Positions 34,464 to 46,384 are shown, numbered from the stretch's first letter. The stretch: DNA of 64,000 nucleotides from Hemileia vastatrix (GCA_030280995.1 JASXTE010000011.1:26520817-26584816), one strand, 5' to 3'. Notes: a model not told the origin generated them from the sequence alone. Translations and numbers: made by a program.

Positions 34464-35158
34464 TCTTTATCTGAAGAAAACAATATGGTTATAGTTTTAT
34501 GAAAACAAATCAAATAAAAATAAAATTGTGAGATGTAAGAAAAAGATTTCTGAAGAACATTAAACAAACATTAATTAATTGATTTCTATGATATATATAT
34601 ATGAATTAGGGGGTGTCAGTTCTGGCAAATCTGCACTTAAATTTGACTAAATCCACACTTATTTAAGTGCGGATTTCCAAAACACACTAGCCCCAACACT
34701 GGTGGATTTCAAAATGAAATAAGTCACTTATTTCACTCAAATCCACACTTTCTCAACTAAAAGTGCTGATTTCACCATAACATCCCACTTCACTGATTTG
34801 TCAGCATCATCCCATTCATACTCAGCACTCCACAGCATAACACTTTATAACTCAAAACATTGTACATAATTTACATTTCTATACCATATAAGAGTCATGC
34901 CTTCCTCACTCTCAATTCACCACCTCAACATGAAATCACATATTTTCATCTATCACATAATTTTTCAGTCATTCTTTTTTTTTTCATTCATCCCTAATAT
35001 CCTTTCCCTCTTCTCCTCAAACATCCCTCAAACATTTTGGTTTCATTTATTTTCTCATCTCATCTCTCCAGATAAGTCTTTTTATTCATTTTTTTGATTT
35101 TTTGATTGCTAATTACAATTTCTTTGTTTTTTTTTCTGTTTTCTGTTTTCTGTTTTCT

Positions 35159-35190
<32 letters not shown>

Positions 35191-35285
35191 TAAGTGGCTC
35201 TTTTTCTGGTTTTCAAGGTTAAATTAACTCTTTTTTATTGTTCTTTCTCTCCCTCTTTTCTCTTTTTTTAACTCTCCATCATCCT

Positions 35286-35700
35286 CTCTTTATCCCTCCT
35301 TGACCTGGTCATTATCCCACCTTTCCCCCCTTCTTGATATCCTCATTCCTACCTTTCCCCCCTTTCCCTTCTCTTTGGATGCCTCTAACCCCCTCCTTTC
35401 ACCCCTACAGCTCCCTCAACCCCCCTTTCCTCCCCCTATAACTCCCTCAAACCTCCCCCTTCAAACCCCCCCTCAAACCCCCCTCAAACCCCCCTCAAAC
35501 CCCCCTCAAACCCCCCTCAAACCCCCCCTCAAACCCCCCCTCAAACCCCCCTCAACCCCCCTCAACCCCCCTCAACCCCCCCCCTCTGGTCCCCCTCATA
35601 TCCCCATATAACCCCCTCAAATCCCCCCTCAACCCCCCCTACAACCCCCCCTACAACCCACTTCAATCTTCCCCCTAGTTCCCCTCTTACCCCCCCCTTC
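35286..35700 (+). repeat. C-rich arm of the inverted repeat in copy B
   Basis: Pyrimidine-rich sequence with many CCCCCCTCAAA units after a T tract; the matching G-rich arm lies at 50165-50430. In copy A the two arms are adjacent. Proline-rich open frames over this tract are artefacts of composition. Confidence 0.8.
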
Positions 35701-35999
35701 TAATTTTTTGTGAACAAATTATTGATGAAAATTGTTCATTAACAAAAGACACCAGGTCAAAAGTTAGATGACTTGCAGTCAAGTGGTTGTTTAGTACCTG
35801 TGGTCTAACCTGAGTCAAACCTGTGTTGGAACTTTGGTGGGACAATTTTTCATCATGACACATAGCTCATAGCTGAATCATTAGGACCAATTTGAATTCT
35901 TCATATAGTGCTGCTTGCATAATTTCCAACAGGCAATAAATCATACTTTGGTGTCTAAAATACATATATTGAATTCATAATGGATATTACAAAGGTGAC

Positions 36000-37450
36000 T
36001 AATATGCACCAGCTATATTACTTAATGACATTATACAGACAGTATCTGATAAAACACCACCAAAGCCACTTGGGTTGAGAGTTCTTGAATCATGTCAAAT
36101 AATATCTTTATGAGTAATAATAACATTTTTAGACCATCAATTGTAGTACCAAAATGTTTTGAGTCCTGCTTTTGAGAAAGGATTTTCTTTTTTTTTTCAA
36201 CAGCATCATACAATTCAACTAGAATAAAGATTTGATCTGGTAAAATTCAGTGACTTCCACATTCTCAAAAAAAAAACTCCAATCTTGTTGCCTCTTGATA
36301 TTCCCATAACCTTGTTGTTTTGAGTATAATGAGAAGTATTTACCACCAATGTTTCAGTATTGTAGATCAGTAATTTTAGATTGTAGAAATCTTAAAGCAC
36401 CAATCAATTTATCTTTTTAAAAAATGTTTAAAAAAGACATTTTTCTATAAATCTTGTTTAAATATTCAGGCCATAAATCATATTCTTCACAGAGCAATAT
36501 AACAGTTTATTTTGAAGTCTTTCCTTTTTCTATATTGAAAAAATCTTTAATTTAGATTTTAAATCAATTGTCATTCATCTCAAGAAGAGATTGAAGATTT
36601 ACTATCATGATGAATATTTCCATTAACATTTTGTCCATTTCAAATAAAAACAAAAAAATAATGTAAAAAATTATGGGTAATAAAAAGAATTATGAAAAAA
36701 TGAGTTTATTAATATTGTGTGGGATAGATCTTAAAATTTGTTTCATACTCTCATGATCCCAAGCTTCCTCTGATGATGCTGGGCCAAATATTTGCATAAC
36801 TTCAGGAAAATTTTGGGCTAAGTGGACATTATGCTTGATGTGAATTTGTGGCCAAAATTTTCCATGGAATTTTTATACTCCTTCAGCTAATCATGAAGAG
36901 ATATAATTTCATCTTCATTGATTTAAAAGTAAGTTAAAAGGTTTTTTATTGATACAAAAATAGAAATACACTTAATTAAATTCTTCTCTTTACTTTCAGA
37001 ATTTTCTATATTCACAACTAGAAACAAAGAAACCACATCATAATTTTTTTTTGCAAAACTCATTCTTCTGCCTTGAGATTAGTTCCAGTCTTCCCTAAAT
37101 GGTGTGGAACACAGTTGAACCATGAGGTAATGAGTGTATGAAAAATAAAATTTTGAACCATCATTAAATCCTTAGTACTAAGATCCAAATAAGAAGTTAA
37201 ATCATTTGGTGTTGCAACAGATCCCCATTGATTTAAGGTCTAAAACAGGCAGAAAATTCGTGAAATGTGGACTCTAAGGAAGATATTTATTAGGGAAAAT
37301 TTTATCTAATGATGATTCAGCTATAATTAATTGAACTATCTACATCAGAACTATATTTTTCATTATATGAGCTGGGTCCAACACCTAGTGGATTAGAACT
37401 TCCTGATGGCCCAACAATTTTTAGAGCTTCTTTTGCCTTCTCTCAACAAA
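36000..37450 (-). pseudogene. Unidentified coding remnants inside element C
   Basis: On minus several short stretches look coding, for example AVEKKKKILSQKQDSKHFGT near 36200 and NVHLAQNFPEVMQIFGPASS near 36800, the latter continuing to about 36690. Frames are broken throughout. They may be the ruins of the element's own transposase. I cannot assign a family. The stretch 37450-38664 shows no recognisable gene. Confidence 0.35.
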
Positions 37451-38978
37451 TTTCATCATAAGATAATTTTTGCTTGAGGTCTGTTCTCAGTGGTGGTATC
37501 ACTATGCAAACTGTACTCTCTTTTTTCTTCTTTTACTTGAGTCATGAGAGGAATAATTTGAGGGGAAAGATGGTATTTTTGAAAAAAAATTCCTTTTGTG
37601 TGAATTCTGTCTTTGAGTGTGAACCTTTCTCTTTCTCTGTATTGTAGTTTAGTAGTCTTAGTCAACATTGTGTTGTTTTCTATTGTTTCATATGGTGAGA
37701 TTTGTCATATAATCAAGCCTCTTCTTGCTGTTTCCATTTTCCCCATCAATTTTTTTTCTCTCTATTCTCTTTATCACTTCCATTTCTCCCTCCTGTACAC
37801 TGCTTCCCCCTTGGCTGAAACTTACATTCCTTGAATTTTTGGGGGATAATAGATTCCTTTTTCCAGGTTCTTTCATTTTAATTTCTGCTTATTCTTTTAA
37901 TCCTAACCACAGAAACTCATCTTTTTGTACCTTCTTATTTCATCACATGCTTTTTTGTAGTTGTTATAAGGTGCACAGTTGCTGATTGACCTATTTTTAG
38001 GTATGTTTGTTTTTGAAATGATATACAAGTATTTTTACCTCTATTATCTTTATCCCCTGAATTGATCCCTCCTGTTAACTTCTTCACCCTTGGCTGCATC
38101 TGACAGTACTTGCTCCATGTGGGAAGAATAGAGTATTCTTTCCATTTTTATCACATGCTTTGTTGTTGTTTCTTATTGAAAGGTGAAAAGTTTCTCATTG
38201 ACATGTTTTTCACATTCCCCTGTGCTAAAAAATCTTCATTGATGTCTTTTATAGAATGATAAGGTTTGATAAGAAATAAAGAATCAGGGGAGATAGAGGA
38301 TATTTAATTGTTTTGATTGAATATATCTTTCACAGGACAGCCCAAATTAATCAATGGGTTATAGTCAGGAATAAGATTAATTATGTTGGGGAGTGACTCA
38401 AGTCCTTGGGAAATAGTTATTAGGAAATTAGAAAGATAGAAATTCAAAATATTAATTAGTAGGGGGAAGTTGGTATCTTTTTGGGGTAATAATGTATTTT
38501 CAACTCATATAGAGGATGAATCCTTCCCTAGAAGCTAAACCCCCAACAGGAGAAAATAAAGTTTGATATCCTGAGAGGCCAATTATTACATAGAGGATGT
38601 GGGAATTAGAAGGGCACTGTTTACTAATGTTAATATGAGTTGAATGTGCCCTAGCCCTGATAATAGGGGGTGTCAGTTCTGGCAAATCCGCACTTAAATA
38701 AGTGCGGATTTCCAAAACACACTAGCCCCAATACTGGTGGATTTCAAAATGAAATAAGTCACTTATTTCACTCAAATCCGCACTTTCTCGACCAAAAGTG
38801 CTGATTTCACCATCAAGTCCCATTTCACTGATTTGTCAGCATCATCCCATTCATACGCAGCACTCCGCAGCATAACACTTCATAACTCAAAACATCGTAC
38901 ATCACTTACATCTTCATATCATATCATATAAGAGTTATGCCTTCCTGACTTTCAAATCGTGATAAATTACATAAAGCA

Positions 38979-40199
38979 ATGACTTTCATGGCTCTTGAAC
39001 TGCTCTTGGACTCTGATTCCGATTCTGATCTAGAAGAAGATTTTGTCGTTTTATCAAAAATGGCCAGGAAACATTACCTTCTTCCCAGAAAGCCTCAAGT
39101 ATTAATTTATACCCCCAAGTACACCATCCAAACACTTCTTAACCTATCTACACCCAGTTTTAGACAGCTGTTCAGGACTTCTCAGGAATGTTTCCTTAAA
39201 TTGCTTGAGCTTATTCAGGATCATCCCATATTTCACAATAATTCTCAAAAAGAACAATGACATCCTTCAATTCAATTGGCCATCACACTATGTCGTTTGG
39301 GTTCAAATGGTAATGGAGCCACTTTGAAACGTTTAGAAAATGTCTTTGATTTAGGGTATGGTCCAGTTAACACTTATACCAAACGATGTATCACTGCCAT
39401 CAACTCCTTGGAATCTCAACTTCTCACCTGGCCAACAAAAGAAGAGCGACTTGAATCATCTCAGGTTATGCAAGCAGAGGGTTTCCCAGGATGTATTGGT
39501 TTTGTTGATGGTACTACTATTCCTTTGAGCCAGAAACCTGCTCAAGGTGGAAACAATTACTTTGACCGTAAAAAGAGGTAGATTATTTTTAACTCCTTTC
39601 ATCCTCTTTGAAACTAACACAAACAAATATATCTTCTTTATAGATATTCAATTAACGTTCAGCTTATATGTGACGTAAACAAAAAATTTATATCATTCTT
39701 CGCTGGCTATCCTGGCTCATGTCATGACTCCTACGTCTTCCAAAGAATGAAAATTTCAAATGAACCTGAAAAATTCTTTGATGAAGATCAGTATCTTCTT
39801 GCAGATTCTGCTTATGTGAATGGAAAATATGTACTTCCTGCTTTTCGGGGAGCAGCTTCAGAAGACAGTCAAAGTTCCAAATTCAACAATCATTTGGCAA
39901 AGTCAAGAGTCCGTATTGAACATTCTATTGGAATCTTGAAAGGCCATTTTTCTAGTTTAAGGGAATTAAGAAGTCCTCTTAGAAATAAATCTGAAATGGA
40001 GGCGGTGATCAACTGGATTCTGTGTTGCACTATACTTCATAACCTACTTGCTGACCTCAAAGATCAATGGTTAGAGCTGTATGACGATGAACAAGTTGAC
40101 TCACCTCCGACTATATCCAACACTTCTATTTCTCAATCAACTAGTATAAGGGCGAAAATTCTTCCAATAACACTCCAACATTTTTCAACGCAATTTTAA
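38979..40199 (+). pseudogene. Harbinger DDE transposase, one nonsense codon
   Basis: Two exons, 38979-39577 and 39644-40199, with a 66-nt intron (donor GTAGAT, branch ACTAAC, acceptor TATAG) joining in frame to 384 codons. It is a DDE_Tnp_4-type transposase: D177 in FVDGTT, D228 in GSCHDS, E292 in RVRIEHSIG, and the strongly conserved HPS..LAI.L.RLGSNGNGA and FAGYPGS motifs. Codon 94 is TGA immediately before HPS, where CGA would need only a C-to-T change. Otherwise the reading frame is intact, so the copy died recently or the stop is read through. It acts in the nucleus to cut the element ends, with the Myb-like protein as DNA-binding partner. Confidence 0.93.
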
Positions 40200-40639
40200 T
40201 TTTTTTTTCTTTCTCTTCAAATTATCAATTTGCATGTGTTATTCACTGAGAATGGTAAATTTTTTTGCATATTTTTTTGGTTTTTGAATTTGCTGTTAAA
40301 GTCTTATTTTTTTTTCTCTCTGTGTTTTCTTTCATCAACTCAACATGAAATCGCATATTTTCAGCAAACGCATATTTTTTCAGTCACTCTCTTTTTTTTC
40401 TTCACTCATATCCGTTTTCTCCTCTCTTCCTACATCACTCAATCAATTTCACTTATATTTCTTTTTTCTCAACTCATCTCTCCAGGTAAGTCATTTTATT
40501 TTTTTTACTTAATTTTTTGCTAATTTTTTTTTTTTTTGGTTTTTTGGTTTTTTTTTTTTTTTTTTTTTTGTTTTTTTTGTAAGTGGTTGTTTTTAAATTT
40601 ATAGGTAAAATTAACCTTTTTTTTCTCTCTCTTTCTCTC

Positions 40640-41360
40640 CCTCTTTTCTCTCTTTATCCCCCCTTGGCCTGGTCTTTTTCCCACCTTTACCCTCTCCTTG
40701 GAATGGGTACATCCCCCTTTTCCCCCCTTTGGCTGCCTTATTCCCCCCTCCTTGGCTCACTCTAACCTCCCTTTTCTCCCTATTTGGTCTCATCTCTCCC
40801 TTTCTCCCCCTTCTTGGTCTCCCCATATCTTCCCCTCATTTCACTCCACCCCCCACCAAATCCCCCAAATCCCCCCACCAAATCCCCCAAATCCTCCCTC
40901 CAAATCCCCACCAAACCCGCCTCTAACCCCCCCTCCAAACCCCCCTCCTATCCCCCTCAAAACACCCCCAAATCCTCCCTCATATCCCTCCTACCCCCCC
41001 TTAAACTTCACTTAACGATTTGTTAACGAATCGTTAAGTAAGTTGGGGAGGTTAGGGAGGTTTAGAGGGAGATATTGGGGGGGTTTCAAGGGGGATTTGG
41101 AGGGGGGTTAGGGAGGGTTTGGAGGGGGTGAAAGGAGGTGGATTGAAGGGGGTGTTTGGGGGGGTTGCAGGGGGTTTGGAGGGGGATTTGCAGGCGGGTT
41201 TGGAGGGGGGTTTGGAGGGGGGTTTGGAGGGGGGTTTGGAGGGGATTTGGAGGTGGACTTGAAGGGGGGATTTGGGGGATTTGGTGGGGGGTGGAGGGGG
41301 GGTTTTCCAAGGGTTTTTGGGAGGTGGGAGAGGGCTTTGGAGAGGGGAATTTAGGGGAAT
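40640..41360. repeat. C-rich/G-rich giant inverted repeat in copy A
   Basis: A C-rich left arm (about 40640-41000) and a G-rich right arm (about 41038-41360) are imperfect inverse copies; for instance CCCCCCACCAAATCCCCCAA occurs on the left and in the complement of the right. The apex is a short perfect stem, ACTTAACGATT and AATCGTTAAGT, around 41013-41042. The arms have many runs of four or more G or C and strong strand asymmetry. Open frames here are compositional artefacts. Confidence 0.88.
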
Positions 41361-41583
41361 GGGGAAGTGTTAAAAAAAATTTAACAGTTTATTGATTTTT
41401 TTTTTGTTTTTTGATTTTGATTTTTTAATTTTAGAGAAAAATATTCATTAAGTTCAAGTGAAATAAAAAAAATTCTCATTAGTCTTTTGAGGAATTTTTA
41501 TTTTTAATTTAAATTAAGTGAGTTTTTTTTAATGTATAATTTTGGGTGTTTGAAAAGTAACAAATTTTTAAGTAGAAAAATAC

Positions 41584-42692
41584 ATGACTTTAACTTCAGA
41601 TTCACCACTTACCTCACTCTCATCTTCTTCAACTTCATTATCATCTTTAAATTCAGCTTCTTTTCAATCATCATCTAAAACATTGTCAAAAAATGAAAAG
41701 TATCGAAATAAAAGAAATTATAAAATAAAAATTCACTTGGATCAATTATTTGGCCATATTTCAAAAATCAAGTACTATAAAACTAAAGTTGAAAGAAAAA
41801 AAAATATCCGAAAACGTTACCTGAAAATATACATTATTTAACTGAAACTGGAGGTGATGAAGTTAAAGCTGTTATTAATAATACTTTCAAACCTCAATTT
41901 ATTTACGAAAACCATTCTTTTAATGGTTTAAAAGATGAATCATTTAATCAACTCTGCAATCTCATCATAACACTCTATCAAATGGCTTTGGTTCGCTTAT
42001 CTTTAAGGAATAAGAATTTGTTGGGTGGAATCATGATTGGAATTGGATGGAGACCAGGATTTGTTAAAGGTTTTTCTCTTGGTATGTTTAAAGATTTTTC
42101 TAGATTTTTTAATATCATTTTACTGAATTTAATTCAAATAGGCATATATTCTTTACTCAGATCTTTATCTAAAGCTGAATTAGATAATGATTTTCGAAAA
42201 TGGAATACTTTACCTTCATTTAATTCATTTATTGCTCTTCGACTTAAAAAACTCTTCAATAAAGCTTTTGAAAAAAATCATGAAGTTGCTATGAGATTTG
42301 GAATACCAAACTGGTGCGACTCTGAATGGGAAGATATTAGCAGTGATTATCTAATGTTTTCAAATGTTATAATCACTCATTCTGGATTTCATAACCAAAT
42401 TCACACCGACTCAAATGATGCCAATTACCTCACTTATGGAATTTACACATATATTCATCCTATCACTGGACAACCTATTCCATCACCTTCTAAAATTAAA
42501 GGACATGGATTATATTTCCCGGATCATAGATGTATAATCGATTTTGGATTAGGAAATGGAATCATCGAAACAGTTTGGAATTCTTCTTACGATAATCACC
42601 AAACCACAAAGGCTCCTCCAGGTTTGGAATCTTTTCAAGACTTCACACATTTTGGTTGCTCTTTCCAGATCAGTCAAAATTTAATCCAATGA
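41584..42692 (+). CDS. TET/JBP-like 2-oxoglutarate/Fe(II) dioxygenase
   Basis: The long frame from ATG 41982 encodes 236 residues and is open upstream to 41793. A start at 41584 in another frame gives a serine-rich then lysine-rich N-terminus, and the two meet at an A run (about 41796-41804), so one base is probably missing or extra. Total length would be about 370 residues. In the 236-residue part the iron ligands are H141 and D143 in NQIHTDSNDANY and H206 in DNHQTT, with TYGIYTYIHPITG, GHGLYFPDH, IIDFG and ETVWN in the usual spacing of fungal TET/JBP-type oxygenases. The basic 2-oxoglutarate residue expected later may be H223 (FTHFGCSFQI). The family oxidises 5-methyl-pyrimidines in DNA; activity here is inferred. 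Codons are AT-rich like the transposase. It lies between hairpin and Myb gene, convergent with the latter. Confidence 0.78.
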
Positions 42693-43083
42693 ATAAACAA
42701 GTAAAAAAAAGAAGAAAAAGGTAATAAATTTAAACATTCTTTAGGTAGATCTAAAAAGTATGGGGACTTGTAGAGTCACCAAATATTTAATATTCTTCCA
42801 TAAATTTTTAATAAATAAATATGATATTTCAATTTATGAAATTAAAGTAATGGGCCCATGACCTTGTGTTGTATAAATGGTAATCATGATAACATTAATT
42901 TGTTTCATGGGGTTCCTCTAACCTATACCTGTGGAAAGTCCCAAACCTAGTTTCTAGACTTGATCTGCATTTTGGCTTAAGGAATTGTCATTACTTTAAA
43001 AGTAGTATATTTGACATATCTTATTTATATATTAATTAATTTATGTAATTATATTAAATTTTGATGACTTTCACCCTTTACTT

Positions 43084-43345
43084 CAATAAAATGTAGGGGA
43101 GGGTATTGCCAATTTTTTAAATCTGACATGTGAAATTGATGACTTAGAAAAATTTGGTGGTACCCACCCCTTGTTTCAATAAAATGCAGGGGAGGGTATT
43201 GCCAATTTTTTAAATCTGACATGTGAAATTGATGACTTAGAAAAATTTGGTGGTACCCACCCCTTGTTTCAATAAAATGCAGGGGAGGGCATTGCTAATT
43301 TTTTAAATCTGACATGTGAAATTGATGACTTAGAAAAATTTAGAT
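43084..43345. repeat. 93-bp tandem repeat, about 2.9 copies
   Basis: Units begin at 43084, 43177 and 43270 with CAATAAAATGxAGGGGAGGG and end with GATGACTTAGAAAAATTT. Copies 2 and 3 are almost identical. Copy B of the transposon has only two diverged units at about 52840-52985, so the number varies in the family. The preceding 42693-43083 is the 3' region of the dioxygenase gene. Confidence 0.9.
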
Positions 43346-43509
43346 AAGCAAACTTATTGACTAGAAAGTAAAGATAGAAAATTTTTGTTATACATTCAAA
43401 TTTTTGTCAAAAATAACGTACTATATTCAAGACTTTTTATAAGTCAGCATATAAGAAAATATTACCAAAAAGAAATCAAACAAAATTAAATTAACTAGAA
43501 AAACAATTT

Positions 43510-44822
43510 ATCAATTGAAAAGGTCAAGTAATTTTTTAATGTCCTCATAAGATTGGCCATTTTTAACACATTCCATAATGAAATCTTTTTTCTTAAAACT
43601 CTCTTGTTTTTCCAATTCACAAGTAGCCATTTCTCTTTGAAATTGACGGTCATTTACTCTTTCCATCTGCTCTGCCTCAAATTTTTTTCTTCCAAATCTA
43701 AGGCTTGCTGATCTTTCCTTAGCATATGATCAAACTTCATCTTCTCAAAGTCAAGGGCTTTATTTGCAATAGTTGATTTCACTGAGAAAATTAAATTGAA
43801 ATAAATAAATAAATGAGTTAATGATTAAGATATATAGTAAATGAAACTTACTTATATCTTTTTTTCAAAATAATCCTCAAGGGAGCCAAATGAGCTTGTT
43901 GAAGTATTACCTCGTTTTAATAGATGGTTCAAGTTCATTGAAGTTGAGGCTCGACGCTTTAGTTTGGAGTTTGAACAAGAGGCTTCAGGAAGTTCATCTA
44001 AAGCAGCTTCTAAAGTGGGATTCACATTTCCAGAATTGAGATTATTTAATGGAGATTGAGTTTGAGTAGGAGGAGACTAGAAAGAAAGAGAAATTCAGAG
44101 AAGAATTGAAGAAAAAACAAAAAGTAAACATACATTTAAATTTTGGGCCTCTGAGGATTCAGATCTTCTGCGATATAACTGTTCTGCTTGATAGTTGGGA
44201 TCATCTTCAGCTGAACTATGGTTAGAAGGTAGAGGGGATTGATCTTCTTCAAGTAAAGGTGTGTTGGGAGGATTATAGGAAGGTTTGGATCCAGAGGGTA
44301 TATGCTTAGTAGTATCGTGTAGAAACCAAGGGTTTAAATCAACTCGGGAGCCAAAAAGATTATCCATTTCCTCATAGAAAGGACACATGACATTGAGCTT
44401 TTTGGAAACAATAGTAATTCCAATCTCCAAATCATCATTGTCAATACCAAAGCCAGTTTTATTTGCAGCATGATGAGTCTTTTTATATTTTGAATGGTAA
44501 CTCTTAAATCTCTCCTTCATTTGTTTAGGATTGATATCGATTCTCCCCTTGTTTTCTTCCTTACTTCATTGGCCATCAACAAGTAGCCATTAACCTTTGA
44601 AGAAGGTGGACGTCCAATACGAGTGGACTTTTCACATCTAAAACATGCTTCAAAATTTGATTTTATTTTAAGGAAGTTGATTATGATGAGATAATCATCC
44701 TTTTTAAGCTGACCTGAACCTGCCTTTGATTTTTCAGGTGTAGGGCTTGCTTTACGAGAAGACTTTTGTGATGAAGCAGATTTTTGAGTTACCTTTTGAG
44801 ATTTGGAATGTCTGGGAGGCAT
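43510..44822 (-). pseudogene. Myb/SANT-like Harbinger accessory protein, frameshifted
   Basis: On minus: exon 1 from ATG 44822 to 44134, intron 44133-44077 (GTATGT...TTCTAG), exon 2 44076-43852, intron 43851-43782 (GTAAGT...CTCAG), exon 3 43781 to TGA 43510. The N-terminus is a basic S/K-rich tail, then a trihelix/Myb-like domain (KKDDYLIIINFLK...QMKERFKSYHSKYKKTHH...) and CPFYEEMDNLFGS; the C-terminus is an acidic coiled coil ending DIKKLLDLF. Relative to copy B, one base is lost near 44540, one near 43865 and one near 43690, so the gene is broken. The family role is to bind the element ends and recruit the transposase. Confidence 0.8.
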
Positions 44823-45159
44823 TATGAAACTGGCACATAACAAGAAAAAAGATTAAAAAGTAGAAGAAATAAGTAAAAAAGAATGTAAACATGCCTGGTC
44901 AAAATATTGAAAATGTCAGGAAGGGGTGTGTGCCGAGGATTGATGGGTAGGTAGCGAGGAAGGTCAGTGTGTCACATGTGACAGGGATGTTTTGTGGCCA
45001 AAATGTGGTTGTGAAAAAAAACGGGAAAAAAGTGCTGATTTGAGGTCATAACTGACACGCTTTTTTGAAATAAGTGACTTTTTTGCAAAATTTAAGTGCT
45101 GATTTGGTTTGAAATCCGCACTTAATTTAAGTGCGGATTTGCCAGAACTGACACCCCCT

Positions 45160-46384
45160 AATATGTTATGTATGAGAGAGATGAAGTGAAAAAGGTTTCT
45201 CAATAAAACCTGGGAAGCTTCTGAAGTCAGATATGTGAAATTGAAGTAAGCTAATACAGATGGGAGAGGAATTATACAATGATTCCATCTTGAATATAAA
45301 TTAGTTATGAGAGGAAAGACAATAATTCAGGAATATATTACTATTTATAAAAGACTAAAAACATTTCTTGGAAAAGTAAGTCACATTATTTGAATGATGA
45401 ACAGATTTCCAATAATTTTCAGAGATTTTTTAATAACTCTAGGTTGAGATAAACCATCAGGAAATATGTCAGAAGCTAATATTATCTGAATTATAATTTG
45501 TACATAGATTGAAGTCACAAGAGGTCCCACTTGACCAATGAAAATTTCAAAAATTAATGATTGGTTTTTTCATGTATAATTTGAACTCCACTTGTTTAAA
45601 ATATGAATTAAGGTTTTCTCCCAAATTAAAAGAATAGATTAGGAAAAATTGAAAAGTAAAAAAATACTGAAACTTCCACTTTTACAAAATAAGAAACCAA
45701 ATTTTTGACTTGTGAAAAATGCTTATGGACACATAAATACATCCAGTAATTTTCTCATGTTTCTATTATCTAGTATTGAAATAAAAATGCAGGATCTGAA
45801 GGGCCTGGAATATGCTCTTACTTTAAAGTCCTGTTTTAAAAAACTGCACAAAAATAAGTTAAAATAAAAGTGGATCTCAGTCAAAGTATATGAAAAATCT
45901 ATTATTGCACATGCCTTGTAATCTTACTTGATTTCTGTTTAAAATCCATAGCACAGGTTCAACTTCTTATAGTCAAAAAAGTGTTAGTAAGTTTATGAGA
46001 TTAAGTCTATCTAATAAAATGATTTATTTTTAATAAAAAATATTATATTATATTTTTCCTCTGGAATTCTCTTAAAAAAGTTTAAAATAGTAAAACCAGA
46101 TTTTAATTCACTGAACTCAAGTTCCAGTACAAATAAAGAAATTCATAAAGATACTCAACAATATATATTTACAAAAAACTTCAGCAACTTGAAGTGCTCT
46201 ACAGTCATGCTCTGGGGTGCCCCACCCTGCCCCCCTTTTGGCAGCCACAAGGCCTTGCACAAGCCTCTCAAAATAACACTTGCTTACTTCAATTTTTTCA
46301 TTCTTACTTAGCATATTTTTATCATATACTCTGAATTTTTTCATACAATGAAGTTTTAAAATGAGTCAGATAAACTTTTCAACA
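45160..46384. other. Element C interior, no gene seen
   Basis: AT-rich sequence right of copy A. A minus-strand frame at 46117-46344 contains a GC-richer island (GLVAAKRGAGWGTPEHDCRA) that stands out from the surroundings, but it has no recognised family and no supporting neighbours. Confidence 0.4.

Larger units (their letters stand above)
38665..45159 (+). mobile_element. PIF/Harbinger element, copy A, with TET/JBP-like cargo
   Basis: 6495 bp, starting AGGGGGTGTCAGTTCTGGC and ending in its exact inverse, flanked by AAT on both sides. Just inside each end is a secondary palindrome of AAATCCGCACTT and AAGTGCGGATTT. The contents in order are: transposase (38979-40199), T tracts, C/G-rich inverted repeat (40640-41360), TET/JBP-like dioxygenase (41584-42692), 93-bp tandem repeats, and a Myb/SANT-like gene on minus (43510-44822). 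Transposase plus a Myb-like partner is the normal Harbinger gene pair; the dioxygenase is the extra gene. Confidence 0.94.

Noticed and set aside
35300..35611. Proline-rich protein reading frame (also 40698-41026, 41086-41395, 50133-50489)
   Set aside because: These follow from CCCCCCTCAAA-type repeats in the C/G-rich hairpin arms; all frames and both strands are open in the same way.
38979..39260. A separate 93-residue protein
   Set aside because: It is the N-terminus of the Harbinger transposase, cut from the rest only by an in-frame TGA.
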